Below are positions 43,343-55,059 of a stretch of DNA of 64,000 nt, piece after piece. Every line of letters begins with the position of its first letter. Within the stretch, counting starts at the first letter, position 1. The notes beneath the pieces were generated by a model. That model saw only the letters and a list, made by a program, of their open reading frames with translations, ran no database searches and had not been told where the DNA came from. This DNA comes from Malachius bipustulatus (Eukaryota; Arthropoda; Insecta; Coleoptera; Melyridae), in NCBI GenBank assembly GCA_910589415.1, contig OU342630.1:82828186-82892185 (forward strand), read 5' to 3'. The translations under genes were made by a program, and so were the position numbers.

Positions 43343-43785
43343 CACTTGTAAGTATAGCCATCAATATAAAAGAACTAAAAAATCGTTCACGGTTTTGCGC
43401 CCGCTGTTGTAAATGTTTCAGAACTGAACATGTACATCGAAATTGTTGTTGCTTTGTCGTATCGTCTTTGGAATTCTCCAAGCTTCTTGTCATTTTCAAT
43501 GGCATCTGTTAAATCTAACTTTAATATTCCATTACACACTGTAGGTATATACGCCTCTTATTGTATACTACGTGTACCTACAACACGTGTAAGTAGCCAT
43601 CAGGATGTAAGGGCAAAAAAATCGTGCAAGGTTTTGTGCTCACTGTTGTAAATGTGGTAGAACTGAACACATCTTTCAATACTGTTGATGCGTCGTCTGT
43701 GGTGTAATAACTCTCTAAGTTTCTTGTAATTTTCAATGGCATCTGTTAAATCTAACTTTTATACTTCTTTATTACCATATATACA
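43343..43785 (+). repeat. Tandem duplication, about 242-bp unit x2
   Basis: Copy one starts ACTTGTAAGTATAGCCATCA (43343), copy two ACGTGTAAGTAGCCATCAGG (43585). Shared blocks include GGTTTTG.GC.C.CTGTTGTAAATG, AGAACTGAACA and TTTTCAATGGCATCTGTTAA. About 80% alike by eye. The short frames inside show no motif. Confidence 0.8.
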
Positions 43786-43924
43786 ATACATGATAGTACC
43801 TATAGTTTAATGAGAGCTCTTGCGATCAGAAAGGGTTAGTTTGACAGAAATATATGTTATACAGAATTATTATGGGAAATGATATAAAAGTAAATTAATT
43901 TTTCAACGATTACCTGAAAGCGTT

Positions 43925-44115
43925 CAGTAGCACTGCGGACTGCGGTTTAATTACAACTGTCACTATACAGGTTCGAATCCAAATCTTGCCCAGGATATTT
44001 CAGCACCTAAATCTAATAAAATCTATCAGGATGTACAACTTTCTGTGAGGCAAGTTTTGGAAGCAACAATTTAGTAGAGTACACACAGCTAAGACCGTTA
44101 TTCCATATTTATAAA
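43925..44115 (+). mobile_element. tRNA-derived SINE, copy 3 (diverged)
   Basis: GGTTCGAATCCAAATC (43970-43985) is a near-perfect pol III B-box, and ACACAGCTAAGACCGTTATT at the end matches the tail block of the other copies. The middle is more diverged. Confidence 0.6.
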
Positions 44116-44379
44116 GAAACTCCTAATTTTCAACGAGCAAAAGACAGAATATTGTATACTAACTTTTCTAATTGTATGTAAAGTGAAGGTATGCTTCCAA
44201 TTTTTTATATTATAACCTGGATATTGAGATATGATATAAAAAGAGATGATAGAATAAAGAGATTAATCTGATTAGGTATATATGTTATGTGTATCAGAAC
44301 ATACGCGTATAAGTACCTTTCTTTAACTTAACTCCAAAACAAACACTTAAAAGAGGCCATCGATAGAAAGCGTTTACTA
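44116..44379. other. AT-rich, nothing recognised
   Basis: No motif, arm or ORF was seen between the third SINE and the next GC-richer block. Confidence 0.4.
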
Positions 44380-44620
44380 GGACAAGAAGTTAACCGGCGT
44401 CAGCCACAAGCTCTCCGCTCTTCCAGCCGTTTGGCCGCCGCAGGATTCAATGGGCTTCGCTCCACTAAAACTGAGCCTTTTAATTCTTTTCCTGGCGCAA
44501 TCACGCATTGAATCTGCGATTTGCCCTCTGAATCTGTCCATTGCCGGGCCAGATGACCTCGTTACTTATCGACAGACGTGAAGAAGGTCTTTCTAAGAAT
44601 GCCTGGAAATTTGATTGGGA
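44380..44620. other. GC-richer non-coding block
   Basis: It contains CCGCTCTTCCAGCCGTTTGG and CCATTGCCGGGCCAGATGAC in AT-rich surroundings. There is no long ORF and no repeat copy in the window. Such isolated blocks can be conserved regulatory DNA or an unannotated exon; neither can be shown here. Confidence 0.3.
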
Positions 44621-46129
44621 AGCCCCACTTTGTTTAATTGGATTTTGTTAATTGTCTTGCATGAGGAATCCAATAATGAGAATCCCTAATGAAGACGTAT
44701 TGGTTTCTTGCTCTTTTAAATAGAACTTTTAATCTAATTAACAAACAAAATAAGACTGTTTATTGAGCTTACGTATATATGTAATTGGAATATCAGGTTC
44801 GGAAGGTTTTATATATCACTCACAGCATGTTTGTTCTTGCTAAATTGATTCAAGTGGTTATAGACTTGAAAATGAGCAGACTTTGGAAATAGTGCAACAT
44901 CCGGCAAATGAAAATCAAGAAACAATATTTCGGAAGTTTCTTATAATACCTAATAATATTAATAATAATAATATTTATGCCCCCACAGGATATACCCACA
45001 GGTATTTACTTAACCAACAATACACAGGCATAAACGAACAGCTTGACAGAAATCGTTTTTAATTTCTTGATTTTATCCTTGATATCAACAACTGAAAGCG
45101 GCGAAAAACATTGTTACTTCATTAATGTACAGAGTAGAATTGTAAAACATTAGTGTTATAGTTAACATTAAACGCGAGATTCTACAAAATGATGAGGGTT
45201 AAAAATATAAATGTTGCTTTATAACCCTCAGATCATTCATTGTTAAATTCAGCGCGTATAAATTTTGTTCATCAAATTGGAATTACAATTTTTCTGCAAA
45301 TGTTCTCTCCATAATACCACCCCTGGAGAAAATTAAACATTACAAGGAAATAAAGGTTCTTCAGATCTAGAGTCGACTTGATGTTTTCTGGATTATTATA
45401 TTAAGTAGGATAGATATTAATTTTAGTACAAAGTAGACGAAAAATATCGTTTTCAATGTAACTTTTTATCGTTCACTAGGTAATTATTGTTTCCTTATAC
45501 ACATATTTAATTACATAGGCTAGATATAAAAACGCCATCATTGGATGTACCTAGGAATTACGAAATGTTCGCTTGTTCTTGATCACTGTTTAATAAACGG
45601 TTTGGTTGTGGATTAATGATGTTTAATAGTTTATAAAAAAATCATTCTTTGAAAATAGCTGGTAATTAAAATGTTTTAATTATGCGTCATTAAGTCTTAA
45701 TTGTCTTGAACAATTGACTCGTGAAATAAACAATAATTAAACCTGATTTGCATAATATTATTATGTAGATGTTGTATTTGTCGAAATGATTAATTTTAAT
45801 TAATTCATACCAGTAAAGGATGTGAGTGTATGAAAACTGACGTGGCAATTCGTAAATTTTTGAACAATAAAGAGAATCAACTTCATTTATAAATAAGTCT
45901 GCGATCAAAATGCAAATTTAATCACTCATTGTCTTTATAATTATTATAATAATTATTGATAACATTGTAATTTTTACCCTGAGGCATAAAATAATGTCTT
46001 ATCGAACGAAAGCTATTAATTTATCATGTTTTAGTTACTTAGATTGTACGCTTGTGTCTACTGAATATAAGAATATTTGTTTTTTAATCATATATTTATC
46101 TTTTCCCTGCTAAGACCTGTTAAAGACTC
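44621..46129. other. AT-rich sequence, nothing recognised
   Basis: Short AAT repeats near 44955 and low-complexity frames only. Confidence 0.5.
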
Positions 46130-47500
46130 TGAGCCTATCTCTACACACCTCTTTCCTCTTCAAGGCCTCAACTCACCTCAAGGTCTCTTTCTGCCACGAT
46201 CTACATTAGCTTTCAAAGTCTTCCTCGTCATCCAATCAAAGCTTCTTCCATTTAAGATAAACGACACCAAAGGTCTCATTGCCCCCACACACTCAGTCAA
46301 GGTCATTCTCTATCTAGACCTATAAGTTTCAGGGCAGCTCTCTCCCCTCTCTCCTTTGAATATATATTCAGTCAATGCCTCTTTTGGCCAAGATCTAAGC
46401 CCACCAAAGCACACATATTTCGCTACTCTGCTTCAAGGTCTCACCTCACCTCAAGACTTATTTTTGCCACAATCTACAGCTTTCAAAGCTTTCCTCATCA
46501 TCCTATCGAAACTTCTTCCATCTAAGGGTAAATACATAGTAGAACGACGAGGCTAGAGGCACAGCGACGAGGTAAGCGACGCGGCTTTTGTTTCATCGTG
46601 TGTGGTAATGAACCCAAACATAGTGAAGAGGTTGACGCAGTACTAAGCGACGAGACAAGCGAGGTGATGCGCGTCGAGATAAAAATTAGATTTATTATCG
46701 CGTTGATACAAGTTTTGGCCATTGCCATTCACAAGTATTCAAAAAATCGGTCTGGGTGCTGCTTGAGCTCAGAAAATAATGTATGATACTGTCCAAACCG
46801 TTTGCGTACTTTATTAATAGGATATAAACAGGATAAGTTCTGTCCAAACTTCCCATTGCAATAATAATAAGCCCACGAAGCGCGGCATTACCGAATAAAA
46901 TTTCATCTTCACTGCCGGAGAACATTGTTCATACTGAATTGAGTTTGGAAAGTCAAAGCAGTAAATCGCAACTTCTGTCTCCTCACTATGTGCATGTCTC
47001 CTGTCTCGTCGCTTATATCGTCGCTTACCTCGTCGCTGTGCCTCTAGCCTCGTCGTTCTACTATGTTTTTACCCTAAGATAAACAACATTCAAGGCTCTC
47101 GTCGCCCCACACATATTTAGTCCAAGTAACTCTCTGCCTAGAAGTATAACTTAAGCAGTGCCCCTCTCGCCCCTCTTCTAGGAAGAAAGAAGCGTTGACT
47201 GAATATATATTCCGCATAAAGCATAAGGGGTTTAGCACAATAAGCCCATGAGACTGAGGTGCTTCCGGCGATCTTGTATCGAAGGGAAAAAATATATAGT
47301 ATATTCAGTCGATGCTTCTTTTAGCAAAGATCCAAAACATCCAGAGCACACCTCGCTACTACACATTCAGTATTATTCTCTGCCAAGATTTGGTAAGGCT
47401 TTCAGAGCTTTTCTCGCATCCTCAAACTCAGCCAACTCTCTGTCCGCCAAAACCAAAAACACTCATGAACGTCTTACCCTGCACTCAGAACAGCTACTAA
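46130..47500 (+). repeat. Series of about 265-bp direct repeats interrupted by a MITE
   Basis: CTTCTTCCATTTAAGATAAA at 46241 and CTTCTTCCATCTAA at 46512, continued as GATAAACAACATTCAAGG after 47077, mark two copies. Further shared blocks are TATATATTCAGTCAATGCCT at 46363 and TATATTCAGTCGATGCTTCT at 47299, plus CACCTCAAG.CT and GCTTTCAAAG. The unit is pyrimidine-rich and has frames without motifs (46077-46325, 46356-46556, 47248-47643). Confidence 0.7.
46526..47074. mobile_element. Harbinger-like MITE with 56-bp TIRs and TAA target duplication
   Basis: The ends begin GGGTAAATACATAGTAGAAC (46526) and, inverted from 47074, GGGTAAAAACATAGTAGAAC; about 56 bp match with one difference, including repeated CGACGAGG and AAGCGACG words. 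TAA flanks both sides (46523-46525 and 47075-47077). The neighbouring repeat copy at 46241-46265 shows the uninterrupted target (CCATTTAAGATAAA), confirming the ends and the 3-bp duplication. A 3-bp TWA target and GGG ends fit PIF/Harbinger. 549 bp, no transposase. Confidence 0.85.
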
Positions 47501-48660
47501 GTGTCCCTGCTCATCACTGCTTATTTCCAACTCTACTTAAACGATTTACTAATCATGCATATATGTATTATTGTATTGTACGGGGTGGATATGCATCTAC
47601 ACTACGACCTAGAAAATCTTTTGTTTCCTTCCCCTTGTGGTGACTATTTTTTGATTATAGCACCCCATCCAATTCTAGTTCTGAAGATGCATTAAGGTTT
47701 CTCAACCGTTCCATGCAGAATCTGCAGGTTTTGACCTGTCTATTTATATACTCGAGCCAATTTCGGATAAGAACAGTTAACGATGAATAACAAAATTATT
47801 TCGTAACAGCATTGATTAGGTATTATTGTTAACATTCAATTTTCCCGTTGTTTTTGTAATCTATGACAATACTAGCTCATAAGACCAAAATTTTGAAACG
47901 AGACATCTCTGGCATTTCTCACGTTCTCCACCCTTGTTCTTTATTTTACAAATGCACCGTTACGCTTTTTAGAGGAAATGGTTCCTTATTCTTCTTGAAC
48001 GTCTTCTAAAAATCTTAGATGATCACTACCAGTTATTGTAAAAGTAGGTAACAGTTCAGGAGTTTTACGACCTAAATAATTAAAATGCATCACTTTATTG
48101 ACGTGAGATTATGCACAACCAGCGGTAGGAGTATGTTTAATTTCTTAATCCTATTTGCTTATCAAGAATCCTGCAACTAATTATTCTTAGATTAATTTTT
48201 TCGTTTGCTTCTTATTGAAGAGAGCGATGTGCAATAATAATTGTAAACTTCCTGTCATCTAAATAACCTGCATTTCCGTTCAAAATAATTATTTGTGCAT
48301 GCAAAAAAAGCACTTGGACAGTATTAATGTCAATTCGTAATGTAGCATCCCGATTAATTTTACCAGATTATCATGTTTAAAATATCATCTAGGAAATTAC
48401 ACATATATATTCTGTATTGAACTGTTGGAGACTTTTTTGAGCCATCCAAATTGATAAAGCGATTTAAAGGGACAATCTCATCTATAGCATGGCCAGTCAT
48501 ACTACAGTAAATACCTGCGCATAATATTATTCATTTGTACGAATAAGTTTGAATAGATATTGAAGGTTTGTTCTTAGGAAAGCTTAATCTTTTTGCTGTG
48601 ATTTTTGCATTCTAGTTTTCAAAATAGCTACTAGCGACTGATACTTGACGATATTCAAAC
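47501..48660. other. AT-rich sequence, nothing recognised
   Basis: No long arms, no motif-bearing ORF. Confidence 0.5.
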
Positions 48661-49290
48661 TGGGCCTTCGGCCTCGTTTGATTATCTTCGTCGCGTGCTT
48701 AAACGTGTATTTTTTGCAAGTTTTTTAAAACAACACAAGATTTTGATAAAATCGTCAAGAAACAACAAAGTATGAATTCTAAGTCGTCAAGAAGTATAAA
48801 TTCATGAACTCTAGTTGTCAAAGTCACTGGATTCATAAAAACTTACCTTTGATTGTCATCTATCACACTTTAAGACACTTGTGTTTATTTTTTTACGACT
48901 CGTTTAAAATTTACGATTTACGATCTAACAAAAAAAAAATATTTTTGTTAAATCGTTTCAGAAAGTTGTCATTTTAGTTTCGAGATGACATTCCTTAAGG
49001 CACAAGTGCCTACAAGTGACATTCTTTTACGCACTTGTGCATAAAAAAAAGACATAAACGACAATTAGAAGCAAGTTTTCATGAAGCCTATCACTTTGAC
49101 AGTATCAAATAGGCACCAATCTCTCGGAGTTCATAAATTTAATTTCTTGGCGACTTAAAATTCATAAATTGTTGTTTCTTGGCGATTTAACAAAAAATCT
49201 TGTCTCACACACATTGCAATGGGAGTGTTTCATGCTCGGACGAAAATTACGTCAAACTCGGCCTTCGGCATCATTTGACAATAATTGCCA
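48661..49290. mobile_element. Foldback element with GGCCTTCGGCC-type ends
   Basis: 48737-48811 pairs with 49127-49203 in inverted orientation: TCGTCAAGAAACAACAAAGT against TCGCCAAGAAACAACAATTT, and AAGTCGTCAAGAAG against AAGTCGCCAAGAAA. TGGGCCTTCGGCCTCGTTTG at 48661 and CTCGGCCTTCGGCATCATTT at 49258 lie just outside the arms, in the same orientation. A related copy is at 16770-16845. Confidence 0.65.
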
Positions 49291-50441
49291 AGTGCATTTT
49301 TCAACTTGTATCACAGAGCTATAATACAATACCATAACTACAAAATCGTTTGAGCTTTCTCAGTCTTCATCGAGATATGTATTCTATATTTTTTGTCGTA
49401 TTGAGTTAATAATTCTGTCAATACTTAAATATACTTTTTCTTCAGCAATTGTACTTGATCGATTTAGCAGTTCTTTCACAAATTAGCTCATATACAAAGA
49501 TGCACGCCTGAACTAGTACGAATGAATACCCTAAATTTGTTTTGAATGGCTGTGATAGTCTCAATGAATATTTTAGTCGCGTTTTTTTACCGTTTTGAAC
49601 GAACGTTTCTATTTTACCGTGTGACTTATTTCATTGACTTTCAACCTTATCGACCTGTCCTTGAACTATTTCTACTATTCTTTTAATTTTACCAGCAAAT
49701 GATGTGTCAACGTTAATACATTTGGAAGGTTTTAAACCAAAAACAATTGTATTTTCTCACTAAATTTTGCTAAATAATAATTATTCATAAACGCCACTCA
49801 CTGCGAGTTTATTTCCACTCTAGATTGTATACCGTAGTTGAAAATTACGTCATTAATTACATTAGGTAATTTGTAATGGATAAGAAACTACATCTGGCTA
49901 GGCTCTGAAAAATTCAGGAATATCTTATGAATCTCTTCTGTAAACTTTTGAGGTCAATACTTTGAAGAGATGCCTACAACAGGTGGTCTACATAATAAAT
50001 AAAGTTCGAAACCATCTGACTTTTATAAGGACATTGTACCTAAAAATAAGTAGACAGGCGGGGAAAAGAATGACTTTGCGAAAGGTTGTCTCGAGAGTAG
50101 ATAAACGCGGTGAAAGATTTTGGCCCGTATATATACGTAACAATAAACAATATCGTTTATTGTTTGTTGTTTTATGACACAACTCACTTAACTCTAACTC
50201 CATGTTTACAACGAACAAGTCGAATCGAACCCATTCCTGCATGATGTTATTGAGGATAAATTATCTCTAAATAAAAGAAATAGGGGATGATATTCTGGAG
50301 ATATCATTATATAGTTGTCTTTTGTCTTAAAGTGCATATTCGCCGCCGATATTCCGACTCCGACTTAACGAAGAGGGGCAAGCTTAGAACTTAACTCCCT
50401 CGTTCCGCTCTATGCAGAAGAAGGCAGCTAAGCTCACGTAA
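49291..50441. other. AT-rich sequence, nothing recognised
   Basis: The overlapping frames 49962-50177 and 49988-50242 on opposite strands show no motif. Confidence 0.45.
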
Positions 50442-50795
50442 CAACGTGAAGTAGGAGGCCGTCTAATTTGGGATGACGTCACATCTCATTACGTATGCGA
50501 ACGTGGAGTAATCATTAAAGGTATTGATTGTAGTTTTTTACCCCCCGACAACAAAGGAGAGCTGTACGCTTGCGCCGAGGACCCCGCGCCGGTGGTTACT
50601 CACGAATGCAAGCCGGAATTAATGGTTTTTCAATTTGGGCGACACTCTCATAATAGAACGCGAGTCCAGATTGATCTCGTTATCTGGCAGGGAAGGAATA
50701 ATTTCACTTATCTTCACAATCACTGGTTAGCCGGAATGAAAGCCCACATGCTTTTAAATTATTCATTGTCGGATGTGTTGTATCATGACTATTAA
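50442..50795 (+). CDS. Hypothetical open frame in a GC-rich block (possible exon)
   Basis: The frame is open for 117 codons from 50442 to a TAA at 50793-50795, longer than the part after the GTG at 50592. It reads, among others, LIWDDVTSHYVCERGVIIKG, then IDCSFLPPDNKGELYACAED and HECKPELMVFQFGRHSHNRT. GC-rich third positions (GAG CTG TAC GCT TGC GCC GAG) contrast with the AT-rich surroundings and favour coding. There are four Cys and no Met until deep in the frame, so it would have to be an internal exon, but acceptor and donor sites are unconvincing. No family recognised. Confidence 0.3.
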   Translation, partial: QREVGGRLIWDDVTSHYVCERGVIIKGIDCSFLPPDNKGELYACAEDPAPVVTHECKPELMVFQFGRHSHNRTRVQIDLVIWQGRNNFTYLHNHWLAGMKAHMLLNYSLSDVLYHDY

Positions 50796-51284
50796 CACAC
50801 GCTTAGAAATGTTAATGTGTTTATGATTATGTTATAGAAAATCTGTTGTAATGATGAGGAAAATAACTGGGCTAGCTTGGCAGAGATCGGTGTATATTTT
50901 TGATAACGTATCTCAACAATGGAACTTAGTGAAAATTATTACAGAATGGATGTACCTACTTGAATATTTTTTAAACCATAATTAATGATTAGTTCTTACC
51001 CTGGTAGCTTAGGGCTGGCTCCAGACGTTTTCATACGGTAAACATCATCATAAATGGAACAAATCGCCTATAATACACCCTTCACCGTTGATGATATCTG
51101 CCAAAGTTGAAGATGAAAGTTTTGGAACAAATCTCCTTGGACCACGACTAGACAGCCCGAAACACTTATGATTTCAGTTGAAAACGCGTAAAATTTTTTA
51201 GATACATATAATGTTTTATGCACCAGGATGTGGAAAGTTGAAGAGAGTTGAAAATTTAAAAGTGCCTTCGGTGGCGATTTATAT
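50796..51284. other. No recognised feature
   Basis: AT-rich; no ORF or repeat was identified. Confidence 0.45.
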
Positions 51285-52035
51285 AATATACAGAGTGACT
51301 TTCTCTGGTGAGTTTTGATATCCTTGATAAATAGTCAGCATTGTTTTTTTTTTTAATTTGTGTGAAATAACGTTTTAATGTTAATGGTCTGCCAAATATA
51401 TGCCTCATCAATTTCTTGGAATTTATTTGGAACGACGTGTATAGTACCTACCTTTATTAAGGCTTCCAATTACAACTTTTTTCCGTTAGCTTTACTAGGT
51501 GATTTTATTTCAGAATAAGAATTCTTGGACCTTTTTACTGGAAAAATATTCTCTTTGTCAATAATTGAAAAATAAATGGTCTCCGAGAAAATAACTACTT
51601 TTATGTAGATAATCAATTTGATTAAAGGCATTGGCTACTTTAAAAAACAGCACTTCTTTAATCAGTTCTCCTTCTATTTTAATACAGAGTGAAGAAAATT
51701 ACCAGATTTTTAATCACCCTGTATAAAAATTTCATCCTCACAATAGGGACATTTAAGCCGTTTTCCGATAGTTGGAGCCGTTTTCGATGTACCGGGTGTC
51801 CCAACACTAGTGTCCACCCCCTAAATAGAGCTTAATTTTAAAGATAAAAAATTGAAACTTTGAGGATTTGTGTACTTGATATACAAGTATGGGACCACGG
51901 AATGGCATAATCAGTTTCCGGTACACTGCTTTTAAAATGAGAAACTGCGATTTTCAGTTGTTTATAACTCATTTTAGACTGCAACTGTAAAAACCATTCT
52001 TATTGGATTTTCTCGGGAAATATAAAAAACAAAAA
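51285..52035. repeat. Cluster of tagged repeat pieces
   Basis: ATACAGAGTGACTTTCTCTG (51289), CACCCTGTATAAAAATTTCA (51716) and ACCGGGTGTCCCAACACTAG (51791) are end tags. 51735-51790 (GGACATTTAAGCCGTTTTCC) resembles the right arm of 25540-26420, and 51945-52030 (TTGTTTATAACTCATT, GGATTTTCTCGGGAAATATA) resembles the right arm of the middle foldback at 26480-26560. These look like stranded single arms. Confidence 0.6.
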
Positions 52036-52226
52036 TATACAGGGTGTTCTATTTAAAAAACAACCTTCACCTTCAAATGACCAAGACATTGGTCCACAAG
52101 GTCAAAGTCATCAGTACAGTCAGATGGTCCCCATTGTCTTGAACAACTTTTGTCTGCACAATTTTTTTGTATCTGGCTTACCAACAGAGATATCCGCGTT
52201 CGAAGAATAAAATGACTGACCCTGTA
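52036..52226. repeat. Short tagged unit, about 190 bp
   Basis: It starts TACAGGGTGTTCTATTTAAA (52037) and ends GACCCTGTATG in the opposite orientation (about 52216-52226). GACCAAGACATTGGTCCACA near 52079 contains a small palindrome (GACCAAGACATTGGTC). Confidence 0.5.
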
Positions 52227-52700
52227 TGTCAAATGCTAGTTCGAACTGTAAATTTACAGTTTTCTGGATAAGGTCATTATAACTGCCAGGCAGGAACGCG
52301 CGCCCGCAGATCAGCAATGCGTAAATGCAAGAAGTAGGCAGGGAAATTGCTTTTGCGATTTTTGTTATCTGGCCGACTTGGCTTAAGTCTTGAAGGTGTA
52401 GAGGAAGAAGGGGGTGGTATAAAAACGGGGGGAAAACGGTTTTTTGCCATTAGGTCGCCCCTATTTGGAGTGACATGACTTGAAATGCACCTATGTACCA
52501 AAATGGACTTCCCACGATTTTTAAAGAAAATTCTCAGCTCACCAAAAGCTTAATCACCCTTTAACAGGCTTGGTCCTTCGAGCCGGATGTTCCGACCATC
52601 CTCTAGCCTGCTCTTGTTCAGATTTCGTCATAGCTTACGTCCTCTTGTATTCTTCAAGGTCAAAATAGAACCTTGGTCTCATTATACCAAAGAAACTCTA

Positions 52701-52796
52701 CTGTTTGAACTGTAAATTTACACTTTGAACTGTAAACTTACAGTTTGAACTGTATTTACACTTTGAACTGTAAATTTACAGTTCGAACTGTAAATT
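52701..52796. repeat. Minisatellite of TTTGAACTGTAAATTTACA units
   Basis: Five units of about 20 bp, each partly palindromic (CTGTAAATTTACAG). A single unit also sits at 52243-52262 (GTTCGAACTGTAAATTTACA). Confidence 0.9.
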
Positions 52797-54435
52797 ATAT
52801 AAAAAAAGTTTTTACGGAAAACGATGGCAGCTCAGCGCTTCCGTAGTATTGTACGGTGCACAGTTCAAATCTTCAACATCCGTTGCTACGAGTTACCGCG
52901 GCTAGTGTAAGGTCAGGAATTCTGAGTTCAGCGGCTCTTAACTCGCTTATTTAACCTCGCAACAAACTCGGACAAAAAGCGATTTAGTTTGATTTAATTA
53001 AAAAAAAAAAAACGTAGAGTAGACGGTTCGAAGTGGCCACCGTTTTTATATTTGCAGCCAATGAACACGGTTTGTCAATAACGAGCTAGTTCGCAAATTC
53101 CAGAAGTTGCTCTTCTCTTTTTCATAGAACAAAATCAGGAGAAGGTCAAAGCTGGAGCTTTCGTCTTTTTTTTCACGGGGAGTCCTCTGCTGGAATTTGT
53201 AGTCGAGTTTTAGTTCACGTTCACCTTGTCCACAAACTCGTCCTTCGGACTCGTCGTTTTATCAGACAATTTGACTCGTTAAATTGCCAATAAAAAACAA
53301 ATTTTCGTTAAAACTGCATCTTTATCCGGATAAAAAATAAGCTCTCGTGTAATTACCCCCGATAAATTTTGAAGATGAGCATCCTTATGCTTATGAATTG
53401 TTACTTCGATACCGTCCTAACTTTGCTTGCGTGTAAGCGCAAGTGTCTAGACATGGCATTTTTCATAATCGATTATTTCGTAACTGATTCCACATCATTC
53501 CTGTTTGAAATATCGACAAATAAGCTCTAAGAGGCAACCTATTGAAGCTGACATGAAACTTCAGTCAAAGATCGAAAATTGTGGCTAATCATACATTCAC
53601 GACTTTTGGTTTAAATCATTGTGGGTACAGGTTGCTGATACACGCCGTGCAAGTCTCTAGTAAAATATTTAAACTGATAAACGTAAAAAAAAATCCCACG
53701 TCTTTTAAGGTCGTACAGTGACGCAAAAGGGTCCAGGTTGTTGGTTCATTCACTTCTGTGGCGTATCGAAAGTGGCGATGATTATTTCTTATTCTGGATC
53801 TGTTTTCTGTTTTACTTTCCATAAATAGCTCCCTATTCAACCACTGTGACCTTCTGTTGTTGTGCAATATTAGATCCTCCTTCAACCCCCGATACGTTAG
53901 CACGTGAATCTGGAATAAAGCGTGATCTAATCAATCCCGTGACCTAATATCACAAATAAGGCAGTGTGAGTGTATTTACAATGAATGGAAAACAGGAATG
54001 CCTAACTCCACAACTTCATCCCATATCCCACATCTTGTTTCCCTAGCCCACCTACATAAAAATAGGTATCGGGGAATTTCATAATGTGGAGTGGATACAC
54101 TGCCCACGAATTTGACCGTTGTTCATTATATCATTATAATCTCCTCTTTATTATAAGATGACCTTCTAACACAGTTTTGGACACGAAACAAAATTTTAAT
54201 TATCCTTATTTTACTGTTACCGATGTTTACGACCTAACTCTTTGATTTTTTTTTTGTGTATTTTGACGAGTATGATTAATTTCCAAGATCAAACAATTCT
54301 ACTCAGTTCACTCACAAGAATTTTTTTACCACTATATTATCGTATACTCTCTTATTACTTACTATTTATAACTTCTTTATATTTTTGTAACATTTCATTT
54401 CATTTCTCTTCTCTTTTTGGACTAGAATAAAACCT
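52797..54435. other. No confirmed gene
   Basis: The minus-strand frame 53616-53903 (95 residues) has mixed composition without a motif. ACTCGTCCTTCGGACTCGTC near 53238 is a small hairpin. Confidence 0.35.
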
Positions 54436-54672
54436 CATTGAGTCGTTCTCCGACATCTTGAGCCGTTATCGGTGTACACTGTTTTGGAAATTAAAAATTG
54501 CTATTTTCATTTGTTTATAACTCAAAAATCACTCGTTACAGATTTGAATTATAAACACCATTATTATTACATTTTTTCAGGCAATCTGAAAATGTAATAA
54601 TATATAGGGCGTTTGATTTGAAAGAAGAAAGTTGGTATTGACCACTGTTACACGACACACCCTGTATAAAAA
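54436..54672 (+). repeat. Solo arm related to the inner foldback family
   Basis: GAGCCGTTATCGGTGTACAC, TTTTCATTTGTTTATAACTC, TAAACACCATTATTATTAC, CAATCTGAAAATGTAATAAT and CACACCCTGTATAAAAAG follow the block order of the right arm at 26090-26419, without a partner arm. Confidence 0.7.
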
Positions 54673-55059
54673 GTTTTTGGTGAAAAAAATGCGCAACCAA
54701 AAATACTAATCGACGTGTCCGAGCGGTTTTTCGCACCCATCTCCATTTATTTATTATCGAATTTATTCCATTTGGCTTTTCCACAATGAATGAGTTCCTG
54801 CTGCTGATGATATTATGTACATTTTTTTTAAGTTTTTTACTTCAAATTATTTGGACTAATAAATTATGAATCTATTTTACCAAAAAGTCAGCTTTGATGT
54901 GACTAAATTATTAGTACTTAGTTGACTGTTACTAAAAGAACCAACATTTTTCTTGTGCCATTATTGCTTAGGATACTTTAAGTAGCATTATCGCGTTTTT
55001 ATGCATCTATCAAAAAATTAAACATTGATAATTCTCTAAGCACCCTGTATAGCGCTTCT
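54673..55059. other. No gene; CACCCTGTATAGC tag near 55042
   Basis: AT-rich. The tag GCACCCTGTATAGCG has no recognised partner. Confidence 0.4.

Noticed and set aside
53616..53903. 95-codon minus-strand open frame
   Set aside because: No motif, no signal peptide, no GC or codon signal; length compatible with chance.
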